DNA of 64,000 bases from NCBI RefSeq assembly GCF_902712855.1, contig NZ_LR743507.1:1288001-1352000 (forward strand), written 5' to 3'. How positions within the stretch are numbered: position 1 is the first letter of the stretch; each line of letters starts with the position of its first letter. Source of the stretch: Variovorax paradoxus (GTDB lineage: Bacteria > Pseudomonadota > Gammaproteobacteria > Burkholderiales > Burkholderiaceae_C). This document shows positions 1 through 7,482 of the stretch, piece after piece. The notes beneath the pieces are model-generated. The model did no database searches. It was not told the DNA's origin and saw only the letters and a program-made list of their open reading frames with translations. The translations under genes and the position numbers were made by a program.

Positions 1-68
1 TCCTGTTCGCGCAGCGCGACATCGATCATGGCGGTCAGGGCGAAGCCGCCCTTCGTCGTCAGACGCAT
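1..68 (-). CDS. Rrf2/IscR-family transcriptional regulator, N-terminus only (cut by window edge)
   Basis: The reverse strand from 68 down to 1 reads MRLTTKGGFALTAMIDVALR and a few more residues. This matches the first turn and helix of Rrf2-family winged-helix regulators such as IscR, which start with a nearly identical MRLT-KGR-A--AM-D-A stretch. An SD-like GAGGAA lies about 10 bases before the ATG. Only 22 residues are visible, so the Fe-S cysteines and the exact subfamily cannot be judged. It is divergent from the hydrolase at 433. In this family the protein senses Fe-S or redox status, but that role is inferred here. Confidence 0.7.
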   Translation of the reverse strand, partial: MRLTTKGGFALTAMIDVALREQ

Positions 69-432
69 TTGGAGTTGTTCCTCGTGAACGTGCATTGCCG
101 GGCAATGCAGATATGAAGGCTGCCCGGCGGCTGGCGCGGGGCAGGGACCGGATGTGAGTGTCCAAAAGGCCACCAAAAGTTTCCGGCGCGGGTTTCGGCG
201 GGTTTGCGACATCTTGAATCCGCAGCGAATGAAAGCCCGGAAACCTTGTGCAAGCGGGTGAAAACAGCCTTCGAACGAAATTTATTGTTGAAAAAGTCCG
301 CGCGGATACAGAGCGATACGGACGGCCGGCCAGCGGGCGATCCCGCCGCGAAGATCCGGTCCGCCAGTCGCCCACGGCTGCACCGATCACCCTCTTCAAC
401 CTCTGCCCCACCCGATTCGCAAGGAGATTCCC
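69..432. other. Divergent intergenic region, no gene seen
   Basis: This 364-base gap separates the minus-strand Rrf2 regulator from the plus-strand hydrolase and must hold both promoters. Short open frames here have no ribosome site and look like GC-rich shadows. An AT-richer patch near 275-300 (gaaatttattgttgaaaaag) is the likeliest promoter area, but no clear -35/-10 pair was found. Confidence 0.5.
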
Positions 433-1488
433 ATGTCTGACCCAGTCCAAATGCCCCGCCGGTCGTTCCTCGGCACCGCGGCCATCGGCGTCGCGGCCGC
501 GCAGTTCGCCGCGGTGATTCCCGCCTTCGCACAGTCCGGCGGTTCGTCCGGATCGGGCGCCGGCGGCGCGCGCGGGGCGGGCCCGCTGCGGCGCCTGGAG
601 CCGCTCAAGCAGATCAATGCCGGCGTGCTCAACGTGGCCTATTACGAAGCCGGTCCCGCCAACGGCGCCCCGGTCATCCTGCTGCACGGCTGGCCCTATG
701 ACGTGCACATGTTCGTCGACGTGGCACCCCAGCTTGCCGCCGCGGGCTACCGCGTGATCGTGCCGTACCTGCGCGGCTACGGCGCCACCCGCTTCCTCTC
801 GGCCGACACCCCCCGCAACGGCCAGCAGGCGGCCATCGCCGTGGACATCATCGCGCTGATGGACGCGCTGAAGATCCAGAGCGCCACCGTCGCGGGCTGC
901 GACTGGGGCGCGCGAACCGCCTGCATCATGGCCGCGCTGTGGCCCCAGCGCGTGAAGGCGCTGGTGTCGGTCAGCGGCTACCTCATCGGCAGCCAGGAAG
1001 CGGGCAAGGTGCCGCTGCCGCCGCAGGCCGAGCTGCAGTGGTGGTACCAGTACTACTTCGCCACCGAGCGCGGCCGCCTGGGCTACGAGAAGAACCGCCA
1101 CGACTTCGCCAAGCTCATCTGGCAGCTCGCCTCGCCCAAGTGGAACTTCGACGCGGCCACCTACGAGCGCAGCGCCATGGCCTTCGAGAACCCCGACCAC
1201 GTCGCGATCACGGTGCACAACTACCGCTGGCGCCTGGGCCTGGCCGAGGGCGAGGCAAAGTACCAGGACCTGGAGACGCAACTGGCCAAGGCGCCGGTGA
1301 TCACCGTGCCCACCATCACGATGGAAGGCGACGCCAACGGGGCACCGCATCCGGAGCCCAGCGCCTACGCGAAGAAGTTCTCGGGTCCCTACGAGCACCG
1401 CCTGGCCAGCGGCGGCATCGGGCACAACCTGCCGCAGGAAGCGCCAGAGGCATTCGCCGCCGCCGTGGTGGACGTTTCGCGCCGCTGA
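433..1488 (+). CDS. Tat-exported alpha/beta hydrolase, epoxide-hydrolase-like
   Basis: 351 residues with a consensus ribosome site (AAGGAG, 6 bases before ATG). The N-terminus carries a twin-arginine signal (RRSFLG at about 9-14, then a hydrophobic stretch ending AFAQ), so the enzyme is predicted to fold in the cytoplasm and be exported to the periplasm. The oxyanion-hole motif HGWPYD lies at 85-90, the nucleophile elbow GCDWGA puts Asp157 as nucleophile, and the catalytic His is about 331 in GHNLPQE. Asp in the elbow and the C-terminal H-x-x-x-QE pattern fit epoxide hydrolases or haloalkane-type hydrolases rather than Ser esterases. The substrate is unknown. The next gene begins 53 bases downstream, separated by a strong hairpin. 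Confidence 0.85.
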   Translation: MSDPVQMPRRSFLGTAAIGVAAAQFAAVIPAFAQSGGSSGSGAGGARGAGPLRRLEPLKQINAGVLNVAYYEAGPANGAPVILLHGWPYDVHMFVDVAPQLAAAGYRVIVPYLRGYGATRFLSADTPRNGQQAAIAVDIIALMDALKIQSATVAGCDWGARTACIMAALWPQRVKALVSVSGYLIGSQEAGKVPLPPQAELQWWYQYYFATERGRLGYEKNRHDFAKLIWQLASPKWNFDAATYERSAMAFENPDHVAITVHNYRWRLGLAEGEAKYQDLETQLAKAPVITVPTITMEGDANGAPHPEPSAYAKKFSGPYEHRLASGGIGHNLPQEAPEAFAAAVVDVSRR

Positions 1489-1501
1489 CACTGCGCACCG
1501 G

Positions 1502-1536
1502 GCCTTCCGGGAGAATCGACCGATCTCCCGGAAGGC
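1502..1536 (+). terminator. Perfect 13-bp inverted repeat covering the gph ribosome site
   Basis: Arms 1502-1514 and 1524-1536 are exact reverse complements with a 9-base loop. It starts 13 bases after the hydrolase stop, so it could terminate that transcript, but only a weak T-rich stretch (cttgtctt) follows. The 3' arm contains GGAAGG, the only ribosome site for the TTG start at 1542, so the fold would also hide that site. Confidence 0.6.
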
Positions 1537-1541
1537 TTGTC

Positions 1542-2246
1542 TTGACCACTTTCAGTTTCGATCCAACCCGCTTCGACGCGGCCATCGTCGACCTCGACGG
1601 CACGATGGTCGACACGCTCGGCGACTTCGCCGAGGCCCTGAACCGCATGCTGCGCGACCTGTCGCTGCCGAGCGTGGCGCCCGCCGCCATCGAGGTGATG
1701 GTGGGCAAGGGCTCCGAACACCTCATCCATTCGGCGCTGGTGCACGTGATGGCGCCGGCCGAGGGCGCCGGCGCCGAGGCCAGTGCGCGCGCCCTGTTCG
1801 ACCGTGCCTGGGAGCGCTACCAGCACCATTACCTCGCCATCAACGGGCAGCACTCCGCGGTGTATGCCGGCGTGGCACAGGGGCTGGAGGCGCTGCGCGC
1901 ATGCGGCCTGCGGCTGGCCTGCCTCACCAACAAGCCCGGCTCGTTCGCGAAGCCGCTGCTGGCCGCCAAGGGGCTCGACGGCTTCTTCGAGCTGGTGTTC
2001 GGCGGCGACGCCTTCGAGCGCAAGAAGCCCGACCCGTTGCCGCTGCTGAAGACCTGCGAGGCACTGGGCACGTCGCCCGCGCGCACGCTGATGATCGGCG
2101 ACTCGAGCAACGATGCGCGCGCCGCGCGAGCCGCAGGCTGCCCGGTGGTGCTGGTGAGCTACGGCTACAACCACGGCGAGCCGGTGCGCGGCGTGGATGC
2201 CGACGGCTTCGTCGATTCGCTGGCCGAACTGGCGCCGGCCGCCTGA
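1542..2246 (+). CDS. gph: Phosphoglycolate phosphatase-like HAD hydrolase
   Basis: 234 residues of a HAD-superfamily, Gph/PGPase-type phosphatase. HAD motif I is DLDGT (17-21), motif II is LTNKPG (Thr129), motif III is KKPDP (about 161-165) and motif IV is GDSSND (186-191). The insert between motifs I and II is the helical C1 cap of Gph proteins. The family dephosphorylates 2-phosphoglycolate left from DNA repair and oxygenase side reactions. The TTG start was chosen because it follows GGAAGG by 7 bases and leaves a normal N-terminus; no ATG or GTG precedes the DLDGT motif. The gene sits on the trp side of the locus but is separated from trpE by a minus-strand gene. Confidence 0.85.
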   Translation: MTTFSFDPTRFDAAIVDLDGTMVDTLGDFAEALNRMLRDLSLPSVAPAAIEVMVGKGSEHLIHSALVHVMAPAEGAGAEASARALFDRAWERYQHHYLAINGQHSAVYAGVAQGLEALRACGLRLACLTNKPGSFAKPLLAAKGLDGFFELVFGGDAFERKKPDPLPLLKTCEALGTSPARTLMIGDSSNDARAARAAGCPVVLVSYGYNHGEPVRGVDADGFVDSLAELAPAA

Positions 2247-2263
2247 CGGCTGACTGCTGAGTC

Positions 2264-2872
2264 CTACTGCCTGCCGAGCAGCGCGTCCTTCAGTTTCCAG
2301 TCGGCCGGGGCCGGTCCGAGCCAGATGCGCAGCAGCGCATTGAAGAAGGCGGGCTCCTTCACCGGGTCGGGCTGCGGCACCCCGCGCACCGTGACGAGCG
2401 TGCCCGTGCCGGGCAGCCAGTCGATGGTGAAGGTGTCTCCGGTCTTAAGCTGCTTCTGGTCCGCGAACATCTGGCCCATGCGCAGCAGCCCAGGAATGAG
2501 GTTGACCAGCTCGCTCTTGGGGGAGTTGTCCTCCACGCCCTTGGTGAAGAGCTTGCCGAGCTCGTTGGCGTCGATGTCGCGCAGCATCGTGATCGTCACG
2601 CGCTTCGGGCCGGGCGCGGCCAGGGCCTCTTCGGGCGTCGACACTTTCTGTCCCACGTACAGCCCGGCGGTGTAGACCTTGAAGATCGCCTTGTAGCGGA
2701 TGCCCGCGCCGTTCAGCTGCAGCGCGGTGCCGCGAAGGTCCATGCGGTCCTCGAGCTTGACGCCGCCCACGTCGACCTGCGCGGCCGAGGCGCCGAAGGT
2801 GGCGGCCAGGCCGGCCACCAGGGCCAGACGAGCCAGAAGGGCGTACACGGGCAGGGGCGTTGGAGCGGGCAC
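2264..2872 (-). CDS. Exported chalcone-isomerase-like protein
   Basis: 202 residues from a GTG start preceded by GAGGAGA. The N-terminus has a Sec-type signal peptide (about 1-32, ending FGASAA), followed by a chalcone isomerase-like domain with the typical opening pattern GVKLEDRMDLRGTALQLNGA, then FKVYTAGLYVGQK and a C-terminal segment around FNALLRIWLG. Bacterial members (Chalcone_3 type) have the fold of plant chalcone isomerase but no proven isomerase activity, so the role is unknown. A longer upstream frame exists but lacks a ribosome site. It converges with gph (17 bases between stops) and is divergent from the trp leader. Confidence 0.8.
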   Translation of the reverse strand: MPAPTPLPVYALLARLALVAGLAATFGASAAQVDVGGVKLEDRMDLRGTALQLNGAGIRYKAIFKVYTAGLYVGQKVSTPEEALAAPGPKRVTITMLRDIDANELGKLFTKGVEDNSPKSELVNLIPGLLRMGQMFADQKQLKTGDTFTIDWLPGTGTLVTVRGVPQPDPVKEPAFFNALLRIWLGPAPADWKLKDALLGRQ

Positions 2873-3221
2873 GGATGTCTCCTCGGGGATTTTGCGAACG
2901 GTCGTGCGAATGTATCTTTTCGTTTTATGCGCGAGCCTTCGGGGGAACCCTGAAGAACATCGTTGGCGGCCGCATTGCACGCGCTGCGCGTTTTCGTGGG
3001 CTAAACTCCGCGCTCCATGTTCGTTCATCACATCATTCAAACAGGTGAAGGCAGCCGGGGAGCCTGGCCCTGGCGTCGCCATACATCGCTGACTGTTTGA
3101 TTGCGCGGCGCACGCCGTGCGCCCGAGGTTCCGAGTCGACACGCACGCCGACGCCGGACCACCCGTGAATGACCTTGCCACCGGCCGAAGGAGCGCCGGC
3201 AGGCAATTGGAGAACGAATCC
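2873..3221. promoter_or_regulatory. Divergent promoter region and trpE leader
   Basis: 349 bases between the chalcone-isomerase-like gene and trpE. TAAACT at 3002-3007 is a plausible -10, with TTGCAC at 2975-2980 upstream but at a long 21-base spacing. The transcript would start only a few bases before the leader ORF at 3017. After that ORF come a GC-rich hairpin at about 3103-3120 and a segment (3149-3155) complementary to 3072-3078, which overlaps the second Trp codon. A ccggc/gccgg stem at 3181-3199 lies just before the trpE ribosome site. No T-tract follows these stems. Confidence 0.4.
3017..3100 (+). CDS. Candidate trp leader peptide (27 residues, Trp-Pro-Trp)
   Basis: A 27-codon ORF starts at ATG 3017 and ends at TGA 3100, about 120 bases before trpE. 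Its residues 16-19 read AWPW, two Trp codons one apart in a short peptide, as in attenuation leaders of trp operons. There is no good Shine-Dalgarno sequence, but the possible -10 at 3002-3007 would make the mRNA almost leaderless, as known for trpL of Sinorhizobium. The coding fit is visible; regulation by attenuation is inference. Chance occurrence of two Trp codons in a GC-rich reading frame is a real alternative. Confidence 0.4.
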   Translation: MFVHHIIQTGEGSRGAWPWRRHTSLTV

Positions 3222-4724
3222 GTGATCACCGAACTTGAATTCAAGAGCCTCAGCGCCCAGGGCTACAACCGCATTCCGCTGATGGCCGAGGCCTTTGCCG
3301 ACCTCGAGACGCCCCTCTCCCTCTACCTCAAGCTGGCCCACTCGCAAGGCGGCGGCAAGCACAGCTTTCTGCTCGAATCCGTCGTCGGTGGCGAGCGCTT
3401 CGGGCGCTACAGCTTCATCGGCCTGCCGGCCCGCACGCTGCTTCGCGCTTCGGGCTTCGGCGCCGAGGCCGTCACCGAAGTGGTCACCGACGGCCAGGTC
3501 GTCGAAACCGCAAAGGGCAATCCGCTCGACTTCGTGGCCGAGTACCAGAAGCGCTTCAAGGTCGCGCTGCGACCGGGCCTGCCGCGCTTCTGCGGCGGCC
3601 TTGCGGGCTACTTCGGCTACGACACCGTCCGCCACATCGAACGCAAGCTCGAGAACAGCTGCCCGCCCGACGCGCTGGGCTGCCCCGACATCCTGCTGCT
3701 GCAGTGCGAGGAACTGGCCGTCATCGACAACCTGTCGGGCAAGCTCTACCTCATCGTCTATGCCGACCCGAAGCAGGCCGAGGCGTATGCCACCGGCAAG
3801 CGCCGCCTGCGCGAACTGAAGGAGAAGCTCAAGTACTCGGTGAGCGCCCCGATCGTGAAGCCCACGCAGGCGCATCCGCCGGAGCGCAGCTTCGCCAAGG
3901 CCGATTACCTCGCGGCCGTGGAGCGTGCCAAGGAACTGATCGCCGCCGGCGACTTCATGCAGGTGCAAGTGGGCCAGCGCATCAGCAAGCGGTACACCGA
4001 GTCGCCGCTGTCGCTGTATCGCGCGTTGCGCTCGCTCAATCCGTCGCCCTACATGTACTACTACCACCTGGGCGACTTCCACGTGGTGGGCGCCTCGCCC
4101 GAGATCCTGGTGCGCCAGGAGAACACGGGCGAAGGCGAGCAGAAGATCACCATCCGCCCGCTCGCCGGCACGCGTCCGCGCGGCGCGTCGATCGAGCTCG
4201 ACAAGGCGGCCGAGGTGGAACTCATCAACGACCCGAAGGAACGGGCCGAGCACGTGATGCTGATCGACCTGGCGCGCAACGACATCGGCCGCATCGCCAA
4301 GACCGGCACCGTGAAGGTGACCGAGGCCTTCGCGGTGGAACGCTACAGCCACGTGATGCACATCGTGAGCAATGTCGAAGGCACGCTGAAGGACGGCATG
4401 ACCGCCATCGACGTGCTCAAGGCCACGTTTCCCGCCGGCACGCTCACCGGAGCGCCCAAGGTTCACGCGATGGAACTCATCGACCAGCTGGAGCCCACCA
4501 AGCGCGGTCTGTATGGAGGCGCCTGCGGCTACATCAGCTATGCGGGCGACATGGACGTGGCCATCGCCATCCGCACCGGGATCGTGAAGGACCAGATGCT
4601 GCATGTGCAGGCTGCGGCCGGCGTGGTGGCGGATTCGGTGCCCGAGCTGGAATGGAAGGAGACCGAGGCCAAGGCGCGGGCGCTGCTGCGCGCGGCCGAG
4701 CTGGTCGAGGAAGGCCTGGAGTGA
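3222..4724 (+). CDS. trpE: Anthranilate synthase component I
   Basis: 500 residues, usual length for TrpE. It converts chorismate and ammonia or glutamine nitrogen to anthranilate, the first step of tryptophan synthesis, with TrpG. The N-terminal LLES motif (SFLLESVVGG) is part of the tryptophan feedback pocket. The C-terminal chorismate-binding domain shows IRPLAGTRPRG, LIDLARNDIGR, FPAGTLTGAPK and GLYGGACGY. The GTG at 3222 follows GGAG by 9 bases and matches the normal N-terminus (MITELEFKSL...); an in-frame ATG upstream would add 35 poorly conserved residues. It is followed after 2 bases by the GxxExxY gene. Confidence 0.95.
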   Translation: MITELEFKSLSAQGYNRIPLMAEAFADLETPLSLYLKLAHSQGGGKHSFLLESVVGGERFGRYSFIGLPARTLLRASGFGAEAVTEVVTDGQVVETAKGNPLDFVAEYQKRFKVALRPGLPRFCGGLAGYFGYDTVRHIERKLENSCPPDALGCPDILLLQCEELAVIDNLSGKLYLIVYADPKQAEAYATGKRRLRELKEKLKYSVSAPIVKPTQAHPPERSFAKADYLAAVERAKELIAAGDFMQVQVGQRISKRYTESPLSLYRALRSLNPSPYMYYYHLGDFHVVGASPEILVRQENTGEGEQKITIRPLAGTRPRGASIELDKAAEVELINDPKERAEHVMLIDLARNDIGRIAKTGTVKVTEAFAVERYSHVMHIVSNVEGTLKDGMTAIDVLKATFPAGTLTGAPKVHAMELIDQLEPTKRGLYGGACGYISYAGDMDVAIAIRTGIVKDQMLHVQAAAGVVADSVPELEWKETEAKARALLRAAELVEEGLE

Positions 4725-4726
4725 AC

Positions 4727-5119
4727 ATGAGCACAGCACCCGATATCCAGAACGACTTCTCGCACGAGATCATCGGCGCGGCCGTGGAAGTGCAGCGCGT
4801 GCTCGGCACAGGGCTCGACGAAGGAGCCTACGCCGCTGCGCTGGCCATCGAGCTGGCCGAGCGCGAGATCGGCTTCACGCGCGACGTGGCGCTGACGGCC
4901 AGCTACAAGGGCCGTTCGCTGGGCGAGGTCTACCGCGCGGGCTTCGTGATCGAGCAGTCGGTCATCGTCGAGCTCAAGGCGGTCGACGTGCTGACCGATC
5001 TGCACCGCGCGCAGGTGCTGGCCGCGCTGCGGCTGTCCGGGCTCAAGCTGGGCCTGCTGATCAACTTCAACGTGTTCCCCGTCGTGAAGGGCGTGCACCG
5101 GATTGTGAGCAAGCCATGA
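4727..5119 (+). CDS. GxxExxY-family protein inside the trp operon
   Basis: 130 residues. The family name motif is visible as GLDEGAY, followed by a conserved core (IVELKAVDVL, LRLSGLKLGLLINFNV). GxxExxY proteins are small, often encoded in single-gene insertions, and resemble a PD-(D/E)xK nuclease core (E-x-K in VELKAV), but no function is established. The ATG lies 2 bases after the trpE stop, with GGAG overlapping that stop as ribosome site. Its TGA overlaps the trpG ATG (ATGA), so it is translationally coupled inside the operon. Codon use resembles its neighbours, so any insertion is not recent. Confidence 0.85.
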   Translation: MSTAPDIQNDFSHEIIGAAVEVQRVLGTGLDEGAYAAALAIELAEREIGFTRDVALTASYKGRSLGEVYRAGFVIEQSVIVELKAVDVLTDLHRAQVLAALRLSGLKLGLLINFNVFPVVKGVHRIVSKP

Positions 5120-5700
5120 AACTGCTGATGATCGACAACTACGACAGCTTCACCTACAACATCGTCCAGTACTTCGGCGAGCTGGGTGCGGATGTGCAGG
5201 TGCACCGCAACGACGAGATCTCGGTGGCACAGGTCGGCGAGCTCATCGCCGGTGGCGTCGCGCGGCTCGTGATCTCCCCGGGGCCGTGTTCGCCGGCAGA
5301 GGCCGGCGTGTCGGTGGCGGCCATCGAGGCGTTCGCGGGCAAGCTGCCCATCCTGGGCGTGTGCCTGGGTCACCAGGCCATCGGCGCGGCCTTCGGCGGC
5401 AGGATCGTGCGTGCACAGCAACTCATGCACGGCAAGACCAGCGAGATCACGACCACCCAGGAGGGCGTCTTCGCGGGCCTGCCGGCGCGCTTCGTCGTCA
5501 ACCGCTACCACTCGCTCTCGATCGAGCGCGAGAGCTGCCCGAAGGCATTGGCTGTCACGGCATGGACCGACGACGGCGAGATCATGGGAGTGCGGCACAC
5601 CGGGTATGCGCACGAGGTGCGCATCGAAGGCGTGCAGTTCCACCCCGAATCGATCCTCACCGAGCACGGCCACGCCATGCTCAAGAACTTCCTGGACTGA
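5116..5700 (+). CDS. trpG: Anthranilate synthase glutamine amidotransferase subunit
   Basis: 194 residues, a class I glutamine amidotransferase. The catalytic triad is visible as Cys83 in GVCLGHQ and His176/Glu178 in FHPES. It supplies ammonia from glutamine to TrpE. In many bacteria the same subunit also serves 4-amino-4-deoxychorismate synthase, which cannot be told here. The ATG overlaps the stop of the preceding gene by four bases. It is not fused to trpE or trpD. Confidence 0.95.
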   Translation: MKLLMIDNYDSFTYNIVQYFGELGADVQVHRNDEISVAQVGELIAGGVARLVISPGPCSPAEAGVSVAAIEAFAGKLPILGVCLGHQAIGAAFGGRIVRAQQLMHGKTSEITTTQEGVFAGLPARFVVNRYHSLSIERESCPKALAVTAWTDDGEIMGVRHTGYAHEVRIEGVQFHPESILTEHGHAMLKNFLD

Positions 5701-5705
5701 AAGCC

Positions 5706-6764
5706 ATGACCGACCGCTCCGCCATCGTCGACCTTCGCAGCGACACCGTCACCCAGCCCACGCCCGCGATGCGCGAAGCCATGATGGCGGCGCCCCTGGG
5801 CGACGACGTCTTCGGCACCGATCCGAGCGCGAACGCGCTGCAGGAAAAGATCGCGGCCATGCTGGGCTTCGAGGCGGCGATGTTCGTGCCCACCGGCACG
5901 CAGAGCAACCTGTGCGCGATCCTCGCCCACTGTGGCCGCGGCGACGAATACATCGTCGGCCAGCAGGCGCATTGCTATCGGTGGGAAGGCGGCGGCGCCG
6001 CGGTGTTCGGCAGCGTGCAGCCGCAACCGCTCGACCATGCACCCGACGGCACGCTGCCGCTCGCGCAGATCGAGGCGTCCATCAAGCCCGACGACGCGCA
6101 CTTCGCACGCACCCGCCTGCTCGCGCTGGAGAACACGCTGGGCGGCAAGCTGCTGCCGTTCGACTACGTGCAGGCCGCGACCGAACTGGCCAGGAGCAAG
6201 GGCCTGCAGCGCCACCTCGACGGCGCCCGGCTCTTCAATGCGGCCACCGCGCAGGCGGCGCTGCACAAGCGCAGCGACATCCGCGCGGAAGCGCGCCGCA
6301 TCGCGCAGTGCTTCGACAGCGTGTCGGTGTGCTTCAGCAAGGGGCTCGGCGCGCCGATCGGATCGGCGCTCGTCGGTTCGCGCGAGTTCATCGCGCGCGC
6401 GCATCGCATCCGCAAGATGGCGGGCGGCGGAATGCGGCAGTCAGGCCTGCTGGCCGCAGCCGCATCGCATGCGCTCGATCACCACATCGACCGGCTGGCC
6501 GACGACCATGCGCTCGCGCAAAGGCTGGCACAAGGGCTCGAAGGCATCGAAGGGCTGAAGGTCGAGGCGCCGCACACCAACATCGTGTTCGTCGACCTCA
6601 CCGGTGCCGCGCAGGCGCGCTCGGCGGAGCTGATCGCAAGCCTCAACGAGCAAGGCATTCTGGCGACCGGGCTCTACCGGCTGCGTTTCGTGACGCACCT
6701 CGATGTCGATGCCGCCGGCGTCGATCGGGCGGTTGCAGCGATCCGCGCTTTCTTCAGCGCCTGA
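5706..6764 (+). CDS. ltaE: Low-specificity L-threonine aldolase
   Basis: 352 residues, a PLP-dependent fold-type I enzyme that splits L-threonine or L-allo-threonine to glycine and acetaldehyde. It opens with the family signature VDLRSDTVTQPTPAMR and GDDVFGTDP. HLDGAR lies near 170 and the PLP lysine is K212 in CFSKGLGAPIGS. The start lies 5 bases after the trpG stop, so it is co-transcribed. Its place between trpG and trpD is unusual because it has no known tryptophan role; supply of glycine for serine and tryptophan metabolism is only a guess. Confidence 0.9.
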   Translation: MTDRSAIVDLRSDTVTQPTPAMREAMMAAPLGDDVFGTDPSANALQEKIAAMLGFEAAMFVPTGTQSNLCAILAHCGRGDEYIVGQQAHCYRWEGGGAAVFGSVQPQPLDHAPDGTLPLAQIEASIKPDDAHFARTRLLALENTLGGKLLPFDYVQAATELARSKGLQRHLDGARLFNAATAQAALHKRSDIRAEARRIAQCFDSVSVCFSKGLGAPIGSALVGSREFIARAHRIRKMAGGGMRQSGLLAAAASHALDHHIDRLADDHALAQRLAQGLEGIEGLKVEAPHTNIVFVDLTGAAQARSAELIASLNEQGILATGLYRLRFVTHLDVDAAGVDRAVAAIRAFFSA

Positions 6765-6780
6765 GTCCTGCGAGGACGCG

Positions 6781-7449
6781 ATGCCCGATCTCCCGCATCT
6801 GCTCGCCTTCATCGCCGCCGGCTGGCTGCTGAACCTCACGCCCGGGCCCGACGTTCTGTACGTGGTGACGAATTCGCTTCGGACCGGCGCGCGCGCGGGC
6901 ATCGTCGCGGGGCTCGGCATCACGACGGGCTGTTTCGTGCACATCTTCGCGGCAGCGGTGGGCGTGGGCACGCTGATGGCGACATCGGCGGCGGCGTTCA
7001 CGGTCCTCAAGTACATCGGCGCGGCGTATCTGCTGTACCTGGGCGTGCGCATGGTGCTGTCGCGCGCGCCACCGCCAGCCGAGCTGGAAGAGAGCCGCGG
7101 TGCGGCCACCGCGGTCGGCGATCACAGCCTGAAGGCGATCTTTCTCGGCGGCTTCTGGACCAATGTGCTGAACCCCAAGGTCGCGTTGTTCTTCCTGGCC
7201 TTCGTGCCGCAGTTCATTGCAGCCGGCAGCGAACACGCGGCCCTGTACTTCGTGTTGCTGGGCGTGCTGTTCAACCTCAACGCCATTCCCGTCAACGTCG
7301 GCTGGGCCCTGGCCGCGGGCTGGATGGCACGCCGAGGCGCCGTGCGCAAGGGCATGCACTGGCTCGACCGTGCCGCCGGCGTCCTGTTCATCGGCTTCGG
7401 CCTCAAGCTCGCGTTCACCGACGCACCTACCGTTCGCATCGGCCGTTGA
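6781..7449 (+). CDS. LysE/RhtB-family amino acid exporter
   Basis: 222 residues with five to six hydrophobic segments. The family signature is present: NLTPGPDVLYV in the first segment, GARAGIVAGLG after it, and NPKVALFFLAFVPQF in the middle. These inner-membrane carriers export amino acids such as threonine, homoserine or lysine. A GAGGA ribosome site lies 6 bases before ATG. It follows the threonine aldolase by 16 bases, so a threonine-related or aromatic amino acid substrate is plausible but not shown. Confidence 0.87.
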   Translation: MPDLPHLLAFIAAGWLLNLTPGPDVLYVVTNSLRTGARAGIVAGLGITTGCFVHIFAAAVGVGTLMATSAAAFTVLKYIGAAYLLYLGVRMVLSRAPPPAELEESRGAATAVGDHSLKAIFLGGFWTNVLNPKVALFFLAFVPQFIAAGSEHAALYFVLLGVLFNLNAIPVNVGWALAAGWMARRGAVRKGMHWLDRAAGVLFIGFGLKLAFTDAPTVRIGR

Positions 7450-7482
7450 CGCGCCGTCGATTCACTCTCGAGGAGACCCTTC

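Noticed and set aside
939..1541. N-terminal extension of the Gph frame through the hydrolase gene
   Set aside because: The extension is an out-of-frame shadow of the hydrolase; TTG 1542 with its ribosome site is the logical start.
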